This document shows positions 12,898 to 24,334 of a stretch of 64,000 bases of DNA, piece by piece. The stretch covers positions 2,902,501 to 2,966,500 of the forward strand of contig CAJHZI010000794.1 in the NCBI GenBank assembly GCA_905160935.1, written 5' to 3'. Numbering within the stretch: the stretch's first letter is position 1; the number at the start of each line of letters is the position of its first letter. The notes below the pieces were generated by a model, which ran no database searches, had not been told where the DNA came from, and worked only from the letters and a program-made list of their open reading frames with translations. Source of the DNA: Enchytraeus crypticus. Lineage: Eukaryota; Annelida; Clitellata; Enchytraeida; Enchytraeidae. The position numbers and the translations under genes were made by a program.

Positions 12898-13185
12898 CTT
12901 CCCCGTGTTGTGTCCGGGTTTTTGGAGAATTGACCAACCGGTGACTGCACGTGTCGTAGAAGGCGACTAAAGCACTATGATCCACACTAACGTCAGAAAG
13001 GGCCTTCGGTTGGTGAGCGCCTAGGCTCCAGAAATTGCTACAAAAATTTAAACGAATGGAAAAGTCTTTAAATAATAGGGGATTGGCTGGTGGTGTGGTG
13101 TAGGACAGAGAGGATTTGAGACTGTCTATTTGTATCCCGACCCTGGTTAAACTGGGATGAAAGGGAGGATGATGATGATGATGAA
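12898..13185 (+). mobile_element. LINE-3 type 3' end with (GAT)n
   Basis: CCCCGTGTTGTGTCCGGGTT, GTGTCGTAGAAGGCGACTA, AACGTCAGAAAGGGCC, CTAGGCTCCAGAAATTGC, TATTTGTATCCCGACCC, TTAAACTGGGAT and (GAT)n. GC-rich and well conserved among copies. It could be a LINE 3' end or a SINE with a LINE-derived tail. Confidence 0.75.
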
Positions 13186-13547
13186 AAAGATATTAAGCCA
13201 ACAATGAACCAGTTTAAAGCATAAATATTAGGAGAAAACACATAACTCTATCAATCACTGACCGTTTATAATCAAGTACTGTAATAAGTTAAAATAACAA
13301 CAAATCAAAACAAGTCAACATGTGGTAATAACTATTTACAGTGGAAATGTACAAAAAGTATTTAACGAGAGAAGCAGTCTTGAAAACATAGACAACGAAA
13401 TTAGACGTCTTGGCACAAGTTCCGCGAAAGACAGTTCGAGAAACAGTGGAATGGAGAAAAGGGACAAATCGAGAAACTCGAATATTAAACCGTAATTAAT
13501 CTTCAAAGTAGACTTTAAAAAATAATATTCAAGCAGCAGGACATTGT

Positions 13548-13618
<71 letters not shown>
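13548..13618. repeat. (AT)n microsatellite
   Basis: About 35 AT units, pure. Confidence 0.97.
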
Positions 13619-13620
<2 letters not shown>

Positions 13621-14225
13621 GAACGAATAAGCTCGCTCTTAGATCGGCACCAGATCTTTTTAAACTACATCAATGCATACTAAATATATATATTAGCCAA
13701 TAGCTCAAGATCTTTAAATAATGAACACAAATATTAACATGAGGTACACGACTGTTAAACTGAACACCACTATAGTTAAATGTAGAAATCATTTAAATAC
13801 ATTCCTTTTGCTGTTACGGCAACGCAGCCATTTTATGGATGACTTCATAAAATGAATCCAGCTTCGAATGCGTTCTGTTTGATTTATTTTTCCTTGGGTT
13901 TGACATATTTAGTTAGCAGGTGCTCGTTTGAAAATTATTAGTATTACTAAATAAATGTTGATAAAGACATTTCAGCACAACCTACGAGCCCTTGAAATGT
14001 ACAAAATATGGACACGTCAAAACGACACATGAGTTGTATAAACGTTACCTTTTCTGAATAAATTAAACATCATACACAACTATCTCAGGAAGAAATAACA
14101 AAGAAGACGTGTTGTTAAAATGATACATTCAAATGGAAGACCTTTTGGACTTCATATTGAATGGTCACAAGTCATAATAGAAATGGTCATAACTGAACAA
14201 TAACGACCTTAATCAGCTCCTAACG

Positions 14226-14335
14226 GACCCATGGTGGTAAAGGTTATATCATGTCCTTTAAAGATTATATCATATCCTTTAAAGATTATATCATATCCAT
14301 TAAAGATTATATCATTATGTAAACTATTACACATA
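14226..14335. repeat. 21-bp minisatellite
   Basis: Four copies of AAAGATTATATCATATCCTT-type units. Confidence 0.85.
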
Positions 14336-16585
14336 ATATCTAATCTATCAATTAATTATCAACTAAATTATGAAAGAGATCATATTCAAGTGTCATGGAA
14401 ATAAATAGGCACATTAATAAACGGAAAATGTCGATGTCTCAAAATACTAATAAGTACAGAAAGCAGGTCACTTTAGCACATACTCAAATCATTTGTAGAA
14501 GACGTAATAATTCAATTATTGATTTAATTCAACACAGAATACACCTATTCAAAAAAATATTTTTAAGATATTTATTGTAAAACGCTACGATAAATTTTGC
14601 ACATGCAATGTTGTACATGCCATTGTATAATCCAAGAAAAGACAAATAATGCTATTTAACCTTGAAAAGCAATAGCTTAAGTGAACTTAAAATAATGGCT
14701 TGAAATAATTGAATATGGGGAGTTTTACGATAATTTTCTTTATCATGAATTGCGATAACGGCTGTCTGCAGTTAATATTCGAGATATCTAGCTTAAAGAG
14801 CAAAGCTTGCTACCAACTAGCTGCCGAAAAAATACTCGTATATTATTGAAAGCATAACTGATTTGCAGTTGTATGCATAATATATCTAATATTAGAGTAG
14901 CTATTCTAACACATATATGTTGTTTTATATAGTACAGTACGACAAACATCCACTGGATATTATATTAACTTAATATAATACAAATTTACAAAGCAAATAA
15001 TTTTATAAATTATTAAAAATAATATAATATTTATATTACTATTAACTATTATTTTTAAATTAATTAATTATTAACTTTTTACATTTGCATTTATAAATTA
15101 CATTTAAAGTACATTTTATTGCATACATATTAGTACAAGTATACAGTATAATAGGAATAAAATATATCTTCAATAGACTATATCATACCTATTAGAACAT
15201 AAAGTCAATATTACATGGATGTGTTTTTTAGAGTATTATCGAATACCTAGAACAATTTTAGCTTGTCATTAAGCAGTCTGTCGGAATACGATCAACAATT
15301 CTATGCATTACAAAGCACAGAAGCGGAAAAATGTTTTTGAATCGACTGCAAGCTTTCATGTTGATTAGAAATCTATTCCCCAGTGTCTCATTAATGAGTA
15401 CACAGCTTTGTACCGTAGCATAATGAATTAGCCTATACAAAGTAGTCGAAGAGAATGAGAGAGATGGAGAGTATAGTATTTAAAGACATCATGCCAGCAA
15501 GTGTCGCAAAATTATCACCTATCTTTTTATTTTAATGACTAGATTTGCAACGTTTGAGTCGTTATGTTAAGTACTTACATTAAACTTTCCTTAAATATTT
15601 CAAGAACTAAAATTAGGATTATACGTTAGTAAACAATGAAGGCTTATATATTGAAACTCTATTAAACAATTAACTAAAGATCAGATTAAACTGAAAGAAT
15701 TAATCTGAAGTCATCTCAATAGATAAAAATTAAATTCTAACGTAAGGTTTTGTTCAGAAGGTTGCTTAACAATAATGTTTAGATGTAACGCTTATTGTGA
15801 ATAATTTTATCAAACCAAGGATTTAGAGATGAAAATTGAACCCATTAAATGGTTAGACAAACATCGAAATTTGAACAAAATTTGACATTTTAACTGTTTT
15901 GGCATGAACTTCAGATAGAGTCGTAACCGGATCATCACATATGGAAGAGTTCTGCCAGAGTCAAACTGGAAACTGGGAAAGGCTGGAAAAGTTTCTAAAC
16001 AAAGGCATCCAGTGGCCTAGACAGGATTTAATCTTGAGGGAGGCTGTTTAATCTTGGGAAGGAATTATAGGTAGGGAGCGCACCTATTGCACTGCGTGCA
16101 CCTATATTTTGAACTTAATAAAGATTTACAAGACATCTTGGGCGGATGGAACAAAAACCCATGCTCCATACGCCACTTTAGGGACCCAGTATGGACCCAG
16201 TATCACTTCTGATTCAATTTTGTTAAGCTAGAGGTATAACCTTTCCCATTATGGGCAGCTACCATGTTATAGTTGAGCCTGGAAACCTCTAGATGTAGCC
16301 TAAAAGCGAAATTGCTCCAGTCTAATTTCAAATTAGGCTATCAGCTATAGCAATTTAGATTGATTTCAATAAGAAAACGTCAGTACAATTATATGTAATT
16401 AACCTACAGAGCACAACATACCCTGTTGTATCCTGAGGTAAAATAGAAGCAGATGAAATATTACGAACTATATAACAGCAACTAAAATAAATTACGTCTT
16501 AGATTATATACACTGAGGAAAATAAATATACGTTTAATATCTAGCAGCAATTCATACTCTCTATAAAATAAAGCTGAGTTTAAAG
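14336..16585. other. 3' flank of the FGF gene, nothing recognised
   Basis: AT-rich. No repeat family or open frame of interest seen. 16592-17202 is probably FGF 3' untranslated sequence. Confidence 0.5.
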
Positions 16586-16591
16586 TTTATT
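16586..16591 (-). promoter_or_regulatory. possible polyadenylation signal of the FGF gene
   Basis: AATAAA on the minus strand, about 610 bases beyond the FGF stop codon. It is the nearest canonical hexamer I noticed downstream. Such hexamers are common by chance in DNA this AT-rich, so this is tentative. Confidence 0.25.
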
Positions 16592-17202
16592 TCAGTGCAA
16601 AGTGTGTCGGCAGACATGATATGGTGTGGTTTAGAAAACGTAACCTTTTGCTTATGAGACAAGCCTTCTACCTACTAAAGCACCAGACAATACAATATGA
16701 TGCACTTTACACGCTTTTCGAAAGCATTGGTAAACTTGACAACAAATGCAAACGAATTGGAAACCAGTTCAATAGAAAAGCAACAGTTATTGCCATCGTC
16801 AAATGCGAAATTCTGAGAAAAAGCCTTACATCCAATCACCACTGCACAAGAAACATGCAATTATGAAATGCATACATCTTAAATATTCATTCTACAAATA
16901 CGGATTATTGAGTAAACATCAGCTTGATGGTAAATTTCAAAAGACTGATAGTATAGTAGTCTCGAAGCTCGATTTCGGTCATTCTACTGCAGTTAAAGTC
17001 GGGATGTGATAATAAAAAGACCGGGAACCATGAGTTTACTTATTTGGCACATAATCTTGAAGCAATTCACCGCATATCTACATTTGAAGTTTCACCCTTA
17101 ATTCTCTTGAAATTTGCGAGCCAAAAGTTCATTGTACGAAAGTTAAATAGGAGGAAAATCACATTACTCATCACAGTTGATGAGTAGTTAAACATTGTGG
17201 AA

Positions 17203-17670
17203 TTATTTCTCCCTGTGTTTTTCCATTAGCTTAGAATATAGGCTAGCGTAGTCAATCTGAGGAGCCCACGGTTGCTCAACGGTGTCTTCCGAAGATATTT
17301 GCGACACGAAATCAAATTCAGTCTTTACAAATTGATAGCAACGCTTTGAGTTGTGTTTACGTTCTTTCGCCAGGTGCCCCTGAGACTTTGGTAAATTATT
17401 CTTATCACTCGGCAGATGGGGACTCTCAGTCTTAAGTTTTCGTTTAGTAAAATCGTTGCGTTTCTCATTGTCCGTGAGTTCAGGCACTGGAGTTGAGGCA
17501 AGGCTTTTAGGCTTGGCAGTGTGAGCGGAGGAAGGCGAAACCTCACGGAGGCTGTTTCCCTTCCGGTTGAAGCCGATAAACCAGAGAGGGTTGAAGACTG
17601 ACTGCAATTCCGTGAACCCATCCTCTGTGAGTAACTCCCTGAACAGACACAGCTTGCTCGAACCTTTTCT
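17203..17670 (-). CDS. fgf8/17/18: FGF8/17/18-like growth factor, last coding exon
   Basis: C-terminal half of the FGF beta-trefoil and the tail of a secreted ligand that would bind FGF receptor tyrosine kinases and heparan sulphate. The exon encodes 155 residues and a stop. It opens with RKGSSKLCLFRELL, then FTELQS and WFIGFNRKGN. These align without gaps to the FGF8/18 stretches around CVF-E, YTALQ and WY-F-RKGR. A basic, Ser/Pro-rich insertion of about 70 residues follows, then YQFVKTEF and a late PWAP, which recalls the WAP near the FGF8 C-terminus. The acceptor on the minus strand reads TTGTTTTCAG just before AGA, phase 0, at the conserved position of the last FGF intron. An ATG five codons upstream lies in the intron and is not the start. 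The Cys of KLCLF matches the conserved FGF cysteine. A possible AATAAA lies at 16586-16591. The subfamily rests on remembered alignment, not on a search. Confidence 0.87.
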   Translation of the reverse strand, partial: RKGSSKLCLFRELLTEDGFTELQSVFNPLWFIGFNRKGNSLREVSPSSAHTAKPKSLASTPVPELTDNEKRNDFTKRKLKTESPHLPSDKNNLPKSQGHLAKERKHNSKRCYQFVKTEFDFVSQISSEDTVEQPWAPQIDYASLYSKLMEKHREK

Positions 17671-17787
17671 CTGAAAACAATACATAATTAATTTTTACGC
17701 TGAATCGACAAATCTATCAATTAGATTCAGATGCATGTTTGTGCCAAATTGAGTCTTCACAGAACAATAACATAACCTAGATATGAG

Positions 17788-17855
17788 ATCGCCCGTCCCT
17801 GACATCGCTTTCGAGTGAGGAAAATGACGTTAACATTAGCTTTACCAGCTTTATT
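17788..17855 (+). mobile_element. SINE-A 3' end in the FGF last intron
   Basis: TCGCCCGTCCCTGACATCGC through GACGTTAACATTAGC to the terminal TTTACCAGCTTTATT. The tRNA-like head is missing. Confidence 0.8.
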
Positions 17856-17909
17856 GTGAATCCACGTAAAGTCCTAGTCGCTTGAGCTCCATCTGCGTAA
17901 GGAACTCTG

Positions 17910-18720
17910 TTTTGTAAAACCCTATTTGCTAAACCCCACGATTTGTTGAACCCTATTAGTTAAACCCCTCTATTTGCTGAACCGTATTTGCAAAACCACT
18001 CTCGTTGTGAACCTTAATTGCTAAATCTCTGTATCTGCTGAACTCCATTTGTAATACCCTCTATTAGCTGAACTCTATTTTCTAAACTCCTCTATTTCGT
18101 GAATCTTATTTGTTAACCCCCTCTATTTGCTGAACCATACTTTCTAAACCCCTCTATTCCCTAAACCTTCTTTCTAAACCCCTCTATTCGCTAAACCTTT
18201 TTTTCTAAACCCCTCTATTCGCTAAACCTTCTTTCTAAACCCTCTATTCGCTGAACCTTTTCTCTAAACTCTTCTATTTGCTGAACCCTATTTGTTAAAC
18301 CCCTCTATTAGCTGAACCCTATTTGCTAAACCCCTCTATTTGCTGAACCCTATTTGCTAAACCCCTCTATTAGCTGAACCCTATTTGCTAAACCCCTCTA
18401 TTAGCTGAACCATATTTGCTAAACCCTCTATTTGCTGAATCCTATTGCTAAACCCCTCTATTTGCTGAACTCTATTTGCTAAACACCTCTATTTGTTGAA
18501 CCCTATTTATTAAACGCCTCTATTTGCTGAATCCTATTTGCTAAACCCCTCTACTAACTGAACCCTATTTGCTAAACCCCTCTATATTTGCTGAATCTTA
18601 TTTGCTAAACCCCTCTATTAGCTAAACCCTATTTGCTAAAACCCCTCTATTAGCTAAACCCTATTTGCTATAACCCCTCTATTAGCTGAACCCCATTTGT
18701 TAAACCCCACTGTCTAGAGC
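17910..18720. repeat. 31-bp minisatellite in the FGF last intron
   Basis: About 26 units made of two similar halves, GCTAAACCCCTCTATT and AGCTGAACCCTATTT. The strand bias is strong: C-rich on the plus strand, so G-rich on the FGF sense strand (AGGGGTTTAGC). Units are more regular in the middle and right than at the left end. Confidence 0.9.
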
Positions 18721-19639
18721 CCCATTCTCTAGAGGAATGAAGAAGAGCCTCTATCGCTTGACTCTCTTAACACCTCTTATTATGAACACTAACAGCTTGT
18801 ACTGAGCGCATTATCAAAATTCCTGAATCCATTGTACAATTTTGCATAACCGGACAAAATTTATATCATAAACCCTAAAGTAGGCTATAAACTGAATCTG
18901 TAAGGAATACCATCTAACGCACATGTGCCATATATTCGTACCCCCACTAAATATATAGACCTCCATGGAGAAATTAGAATAGATATATTGAATCTTGATA
19001 AAGTTGTTTACAACATAGATCAGGCACACAGGTGCCAGGTGCACTTAGGAATTTCTGAGTCTCGTTACGGCGTTTATAATACTTCAAATCAGATGTTTTA
19101 GAGAAGAACACCTTTAACTGTAAAATATACGAGAGGGCAGAGATAGAGCGCCGACGACAAATATTTTTATTATTAAACTAGCTTCGCGGTGTCGACACTT
19201 AGTCTAATATTTTATTGAATTTCTACTTCTTCATCGGACTGATAAGTAATGTGCCTACTGTAAATTATTTAATGGATTCGTCTGTGAAAAATGTATCGCC
19301 TAGTACAGAGTGTAGCTAACACAGGTATATTCTTTTGAAACGAAATATTTCTTAGAATGTATTGAATGCAGATCAAGGTATTTAAAATTTTACTCTAGTT
19401 TCCCCTTTCGCCTTTGCATATATCTGTAAATTTGTCACTGTTAAATGAGTTAGTTAGCTTACTATCTGTTTCTTATAATTCGGTATTATAATACTCTTTT
19501 ATATGATATTGAGGGAGAGAGGCAGAGAGAAATGGAGAGAGAGAGATATATATAGAGATAGAGAGAGATACACTGACAGAGGAGTTAACCGACATCAGAA
19601 CAGGAAAAAAAAGAAACTTTTGAGATGAAATTTAATTTT

Positions 19640-19832
19640 GCAGCAGTTAATATACCGCAGAAGCCTCACTTTTCCAAGCTGTAGGCTACACAAGGTATAG
19701 ATAAGGCATAGACTTTGTGAAGGGATTAACTTGTTGATCTAAGGAGTGCTCTTATGGAGCGAGAAAACAGACTTTGAGTATGAATATGTAGCTTGAACCT
19801 GCCACTTGGCAGTGCACTAAGGAGAGATTATA
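19640..19832 (+). mobile_element. SINE-D copy in the FGF last intron
   Basis: Lacks the head. Good match from AAGCCTCACTTTTCC to the end: AGGCTACACAAGGTATAG, GGCATAGACTTTGTGAAGGG, the hairpin CTGCCACTTGGCAG at 19802, AGTGCACTAAG and a short AG tail. Confidence 0.85.
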
Positions 19833-20291
19833 CTGCACTAGGTCGCATGTTTTCGATAGAAAGCGGAAACTACATTCAGTCAAACTGTTCTTTTTCATAG
19901 AATCGTTTTAGTGTTGATTCTTTAGTAGGCTAATGCGCACTACAGTAGGAAGTGGCTTATATCATGTGACCCATTTTATTTGCGACTTAATCTTCAGTAA
20001 AGTTCAACATCATAATTGCGATTTACTAATTGAATAACTTATTAATTGGTTGAATCGAGAAGTCAATGCTAATTTCAGTTACATTTAACACTGAGCGCAA
20101 AGTGTTGCGTTTAAAAAATTATACATAGTCTACTGCAGTTTTGCTGAAATCTGCAAATTGCATGTTAAATATCGTAGGGAATTAAGTGAAAATAAAGATT
20201 ATTGAGCTCTTTTTCTTTTCTCTTTCTTTCTTTTGTTCTCTTTTTCTTTTAGCTATTATTTTACAGTTGTGAAAGATTCATGTAGCATTAA

Positions 20292-20323
20292 TAGCATAAC
20301 AATGGTAAACTATTGTTATGCTA
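20292..20323. repeat. 32-bp near-perfect palindrome in the FGF last intron
   Basis: 15-bp arms (20292-20306, 20309-20323) around AA. The only non-Watson-Crick pair is a G-T. Confidence 0.85.
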
Positions 20324-20569
20324 GTAACACCAGTCGAATAGTTAACGAGAAAATACAACAGTGAGTGAAAACGAACGAGCCAAACTTCAGAATAATAGGA
20401 CGAAGTTAAATACGAAGAGAGAATAAAGCGCAGCATGATGATATCAATTAATTTTCAATCAGAAAAGTGACTCAGATCTTACACATATTGTCAGAGACAT
20501 AGAAAATCGTGATAAACTAAAGGACAAAAACAAGTAAACCTAATTAAGGTTAAGATGACATGGTTAAAG

Positions 20570-20697
20570 AGGCTAAGCAGGTGACTTGTTCGCATACTGA
20601 TCGACAGCGGATCAGTATAGGTGCAGGGTTCAAATCCAATACTGACATGCTATCGAGCAGGAAACTGACGATAAACTTTGCTTTAGCTTTAGCCTTT
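20570..20697 (+). mobile_element. SINE-A variant in the FGF last intron
   Basis: TRNA-like head with GGGTTCAAATCC as B box near 20626, then a variant body (ACTGACATGCTATCGAGCAG) shared with the copy at 42440, ending TTTGCTTTAGCTTTAGCC. A subfamily distinct from the commoner GGGCTCGCCCGTC type. Confidence 0.7.
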
Positions 20698-21709
20698 AGA
20701 AAAAAGAATAAGATTGCAACTAAGCTGAAGGTGATATAATAGCCTGATCGATTTCAATTGACTGTTTCTCTCCATGTTCGGGTCATAACAAAAAATTTTA
20801 ACGCGTCCGCAACAAAAACTTTTGTAGTTTGTTAAAATTATTTTTGCACAAAACAAGAAGTCAGCTTTGGTCACTTTAAAATATTTAGAAAATATTTCAT
20901 AACTGAGGATTATTGATTAACAAATCAATCAATCAATCAACGAATCCATAAAGATACAGCGTCAAGTTCCTCGCCAAAAGGAAAAATTAAACAATACAAT
21001 ATTGAACATAAAAATTTCTTATATTCATCTTAATTTCTTAATTTCATTTATTCCTTATCAAAATGAATAGGAAAGTAAGATAATCTGAGAATCTAAAGAA
21101 AAATTGTTTCTCTAGATTCTGTGCTCTTTTTTAGTCTACTACATTTTATATACTTCAGAAAAAATTCAAAAATGGAAATAAAAATAAGTTAACTAGCTGA
21201 CGAACTACCTCGTATAGTAAATATTTTTTATGCTAACAAATAAACTAAAAGTAGCTGATCCTAGTTGTTAGCTAGTAAGTAGCTAACACATAAAATAGCT
21301 GATCTTATCGAAATAAGAAATCTTTACTTGGAATAAAACTTTAGAAAGAAGAAACAAGTTTTGACCCGTCGTTAGATATGCCTTAACTTCAAAATTCAAA
21401 TAAATAAAATACTCAGAAATGGTATGACCTTATTCGCTGAAATTATTCGGCAAAAGGACTAAATTCTTTTGTGATTTATTTAAAATTGCATCGAAAGCGG
21501 CTAATTTAATATTTTTCAACCTGATTGACAACAGCCGGCGAAGCATCCAATCGACAAAGACCTAAATATACATATTGGTTATGAGAAACGCGTGATGATA
21601 AAGAATAAACTACAAGATGAGAGGTTAACAATGAAAAATGGATGTCATAGATCACGATTATAACTATTGTTGATCTGAGATTTGCTATGGGTCTGAATGC
21701 AGGTTTCTA

Positions 21710-21860
21710 TGACACTTAGCCCGGTGGCACGATCATCTCCCCGCCTAGCTATTAGGCCACCTGGGCGGTCAGACCGCTTAATAGGGGCGGCTGGACGGCT
21801 CGAAGGCTCTCGGGCCGAGATGAGACAGATAAGAGCCCGACAGCTTTGTAAGCTGTCTTC
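21710..21860. other. GC-rich island in the FGF last intron
   Basis: A 150-base stretch far richer in G and C than its surroundings, with CCGCCTAGCTATTAGGCC and GGCGGCTGGACGGC. It yields overlapping open frames on both strands, so neither is convincing. Could be an old mobile element or a regulatory element. Confidence 0.4.
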
Positions 21861-21986
21861 ATCGACGCTTCTGCCATTAACAGTCAGTGACGATATACTT
21901 ATAGTCGTGATGAATATTCTGTGGCCACAAAAGTTGTTGAAGTTGTGGAGATGCACATTGCTACTGTAAACGCTGGTTTACTTAAC

Positions 21987-22260
21987 TAATGGCAGGATTT
22001 CTCTCTCTAGTGTTCTAAAATGGCACACGTCCAAGGTACATATTCCTACTCACATGCTGCTTTCACGCTGCATAAGAAGCACACCATCGATTGACGAGTT
22101 AACCCCTTCGCAAATGACTAAGCCTTTTCCTCATCTTAATGTAGCTCATAGCTTTGAAAAAATATGGCCTTTCAGGTGGTTTCCCGTTGCCTTCCTTAGT
22201 TCCATGATGGATCAACTGCCATTTAATCCTGGGGAAAAATTTTCATGGTGAGGTGGATCC
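21987..22260 (-). mobile_element. SINE-D copy in the FGF last intron
   Basis: Near full length in reverse: (TC)n tail at 22000, degraded hairpin, then the whole body to the core (GGTTTCCCGTTGCC on the plus strand near 22180) and the ATTTAATCCTGGGG head. The flank TAATGGCAGGAT matches the flank of the LINE-1 copy at 45313. Confidence 0.82.
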
Positions 22261-22551
22261 CCTCTGTCTTTCTCACACACCCGGGCTCAACAAGGGGATG
22301 GACGTGCTTAATTAAATTAAATCAATAAAAAGCGAATATTTCTGACGTTGGTGAGATGTTAGTTATATCACGGGCATTGAGCTACCTGCAGAAAATCTAG
22401 CTCAATTTAAATCCAGTCGAACTAAACGCTTTGGTAATTTCTAAGAGTTCATTGAAATATTGAATTTCGCAAAAATTAGGGCATTTAAAATATGCGCGCC
22501 TGTGTGCTCCTCAGTTACGTTATGTCTAGATTGTGAATAAATGCTGAGTAA

Positions 22552-22553
<2 letters not shown>

Positions 22554-22612
<59 letters not shown>

Positions 22613-22613
22613 G
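22554..22613. repeat. (AG)n microsatellite in the FGF last intron
   Basis: Nearly pure AG dinucleotide run. Confidence 0.95.
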
Positions 22614-22674
22614 ATACTTAAATAATAACGAAAAGAGAAGACACCGAAAGAAAATATCTTCGCCACTCGCCTCA

Positions 22675-22686
22675 AGGTGGCGCTAC
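22675..22686. promoter_or_regulatory. CTCF-like motif in the FGF last intron
   Basis: AGGTGGCGCTAC resembles the conserved CTCF core. Single motif, by eye. Confidence 0.25.
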
Positions 22687-23387
22687 AACAAATTGCCGAC
22701 GACAAGTTTATAAGTCCGCTTCGTTTACAGTCACCTGCTGATATAAAAGGAACAAATCTGACCCCACAAAACTTAGCCTAAACCCGCCTCCGCACACACC
22801 CCTTTCTTCTCCCCAATGTCCCAAATGATAAAAGCGTCGTCTACAATCGTTTTCATCTAATCATGGGTCATGAAACAGACGTCAACAACATGTATTTGTA
22901 AAGAGTTCTTAAAAATTGTTCTCTTGACTCCAATCCTTGTTGCAAATATAACTCAAAAAAAAGTTCGTAGTATGGCCAGTTGTCGTCAGTAAGTAATTAA
23001 TTAATTCTACTCTCTCTCTCTCTCTCTATCTGTCTGTCTCTCTTTCTCGTGCTTATTGCGAAAGTCAAGTCCAAGTCTCGTACTTTGTTTATACTCCTAT
23101 GATAATCCTTCATTACAGCTTTCGAGAAAGTACAAAGAGAACAAATTAATTCCGTGGCAAAATCTTCGCCTTCGTAACATTTTAATGTAATGCTTAATTT
23201 AGAAAAATGCAATTCCTGGGGTGGTTCCATTGAGGGTCGTTCCAATGAATGTGGCTCCAAATGCCTACTTCAATATCCACGATAACTGTTTCTTAAATAT
23301 TCGAACATGCCTCTAGTTAGTACTTGTTGTTTTTCATTATAATGTCTGCAATCTAAATAAATAATCAAATGGTAATAAATCTCTTAC

Positions 23388-23494
23388 CTGAGCTCTAAGT
23401 TTTCCGTTTGACTTGAAGCAGATAAACTTTTCTGATTTTTCACCCCGGATTCGGATTTGACTACCAAAGGAAACTGTTTCCACGACGAAACGTC
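23388..23494 (-). CDS. fgf8/17/18: FGF8/17/18-like growth factor, middle exon
   Basis: Exon of 107 bases, two bases plus 35 codons. It encodes RFVVETVSFGSQIRIRG followed by EKSEKFICFKSNGKLRAQ. This is the diagnostic FGF8/17/18 block, equivalent to the vertebrate stretches LIVETDTFGSRVRVRG and YICMNKKGKL. The acceptor on the minus strand is TTTTTTTGACAG before GACGTTTC and the donor is CAG/GTAAGAG. The first two bases complete a Gly codon split with the preceding exon (phase 1), and the exon ends on a whole codon (phase 0), which joins in frame to the last exon. The Cys in FICF matches the conserved FGF core cysteine. The exon is too short and too internal to show up as an open reading frame. 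Residues 109-143 of the joined partial protein. Confidence 0.9.
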
Positions 23495-24207
23495 CTGTCA
23501 AAAAAACACAAGAACTTAAAACATCTGAAAATAAGAAGCAGCTGTAAAGATGATGCTTCTAAATGTTTGCTACAAACTAATGTAAAGATAATTGTAAGTT
23601 AAAGAGACTAGAGGGGATTAGGCTGTCACAAAACATAATTTTTGTCATTAGAAATTTCATTAATTTTAGTTTTTCAGGTTAGACAGCCACGTTGCCAGCT
23701 CATTTACCGTATTTGCTGAAGATCATCGCTTCAAATTGCAGTCTGACTATATCAGGTATTATCGCTAATAGTACGCAAGAAGACTTTTAGATTCTCTCTA
23801 CTTTTAAATTTATTTTATAATTATATAATTTATTACTGAAAGCATTAATGACTGATTTAATTAATTAATTAAATTGTTATAAAAAATTAAAAAATTAGTT
23901 AAACAATTAACGAAATTATTAATAAATAAATAAACAGATATATAAATAAATAAATTAATTTGTTAATTAATTAATTAGTTAAATTTTAATTAAAGAAAGA
24001 ATGAAAGAAAGAAATAATGAATGAGTGAGTGTAATAACCGTTTTATTTTTGTAAAACGCCGAAACATAGAGGCACATAAAACTGTAGGTAAATTGAATTC
24101 TGTCAGAAACACCTAGCCTTGAACAAAAGATAAAGTGGAAATTATATTATTATAGTATTATTGTTTATAACTTTTCGTTCACTGTTATAAACAGTACATA
24201 CCACATA

Positions 24208-24238
<31 letters not shown>

Positions 24239-24334
24239 TATAAGAAATTAAAGCTATATTGCTAATACTAATATTTGTAAATTAAATTATAATTAAATGG
24301 AAGAAACTGCAGCATATGCAAGAAATTTAGATAC
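23495..24334 (-). other. FGF gene intron between the N-terminal and middle exons
   Basis: Phase 1 intron of 840 bases, very AT-rich, with TTAATTAA-type runs around 23850-24000 and an ATT/AT microsatellite at 24210-24242. No repeat family or extra exon recognised. Confidence 0.8.

Larger units (their letters stand above)
17671..23387 (-). other. FGF gene last intron (5.7 kb)
   Basis: Phase 0 intron between the middle and last FGF exons. It holds a SINE-A end (17788), a 31-bp minisatellite (17910-18720), SINE-D copies (19640, 21987), a SINE-A variant (20570), a palindrome (20292), a GC-rich island (21710-21860), an (AG)n tract (22554) and a CTCF-like motif (22675). I see no further exon. 18721-19639 and 22687-23387 show nothing recognisable apart from a short (GA)n tract near 19510-19575. 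Confidence 0.8.

Noticed and set aside
16621-17009. 81-, 68- and 61-codon frames downstream of the FGF gene
   Set aside because: No family resemblance, overlapping on both strands, and probably in FGF 3' untranslated sequence.
17671-17685. ATG giving a 160-residue open frame at the start of the last FGF exon
   Set aside because: The five extra codons lie in the intron. The acceptor TTGTTTTCAG and the FGF alignment place the exon start at 17670.
21645-21969. 90- and 103-codon overlapping frames
   Set aside because: Both arise from a GC-rich island inside the FGF intron. Neither shows a recognisable domain or splice context.
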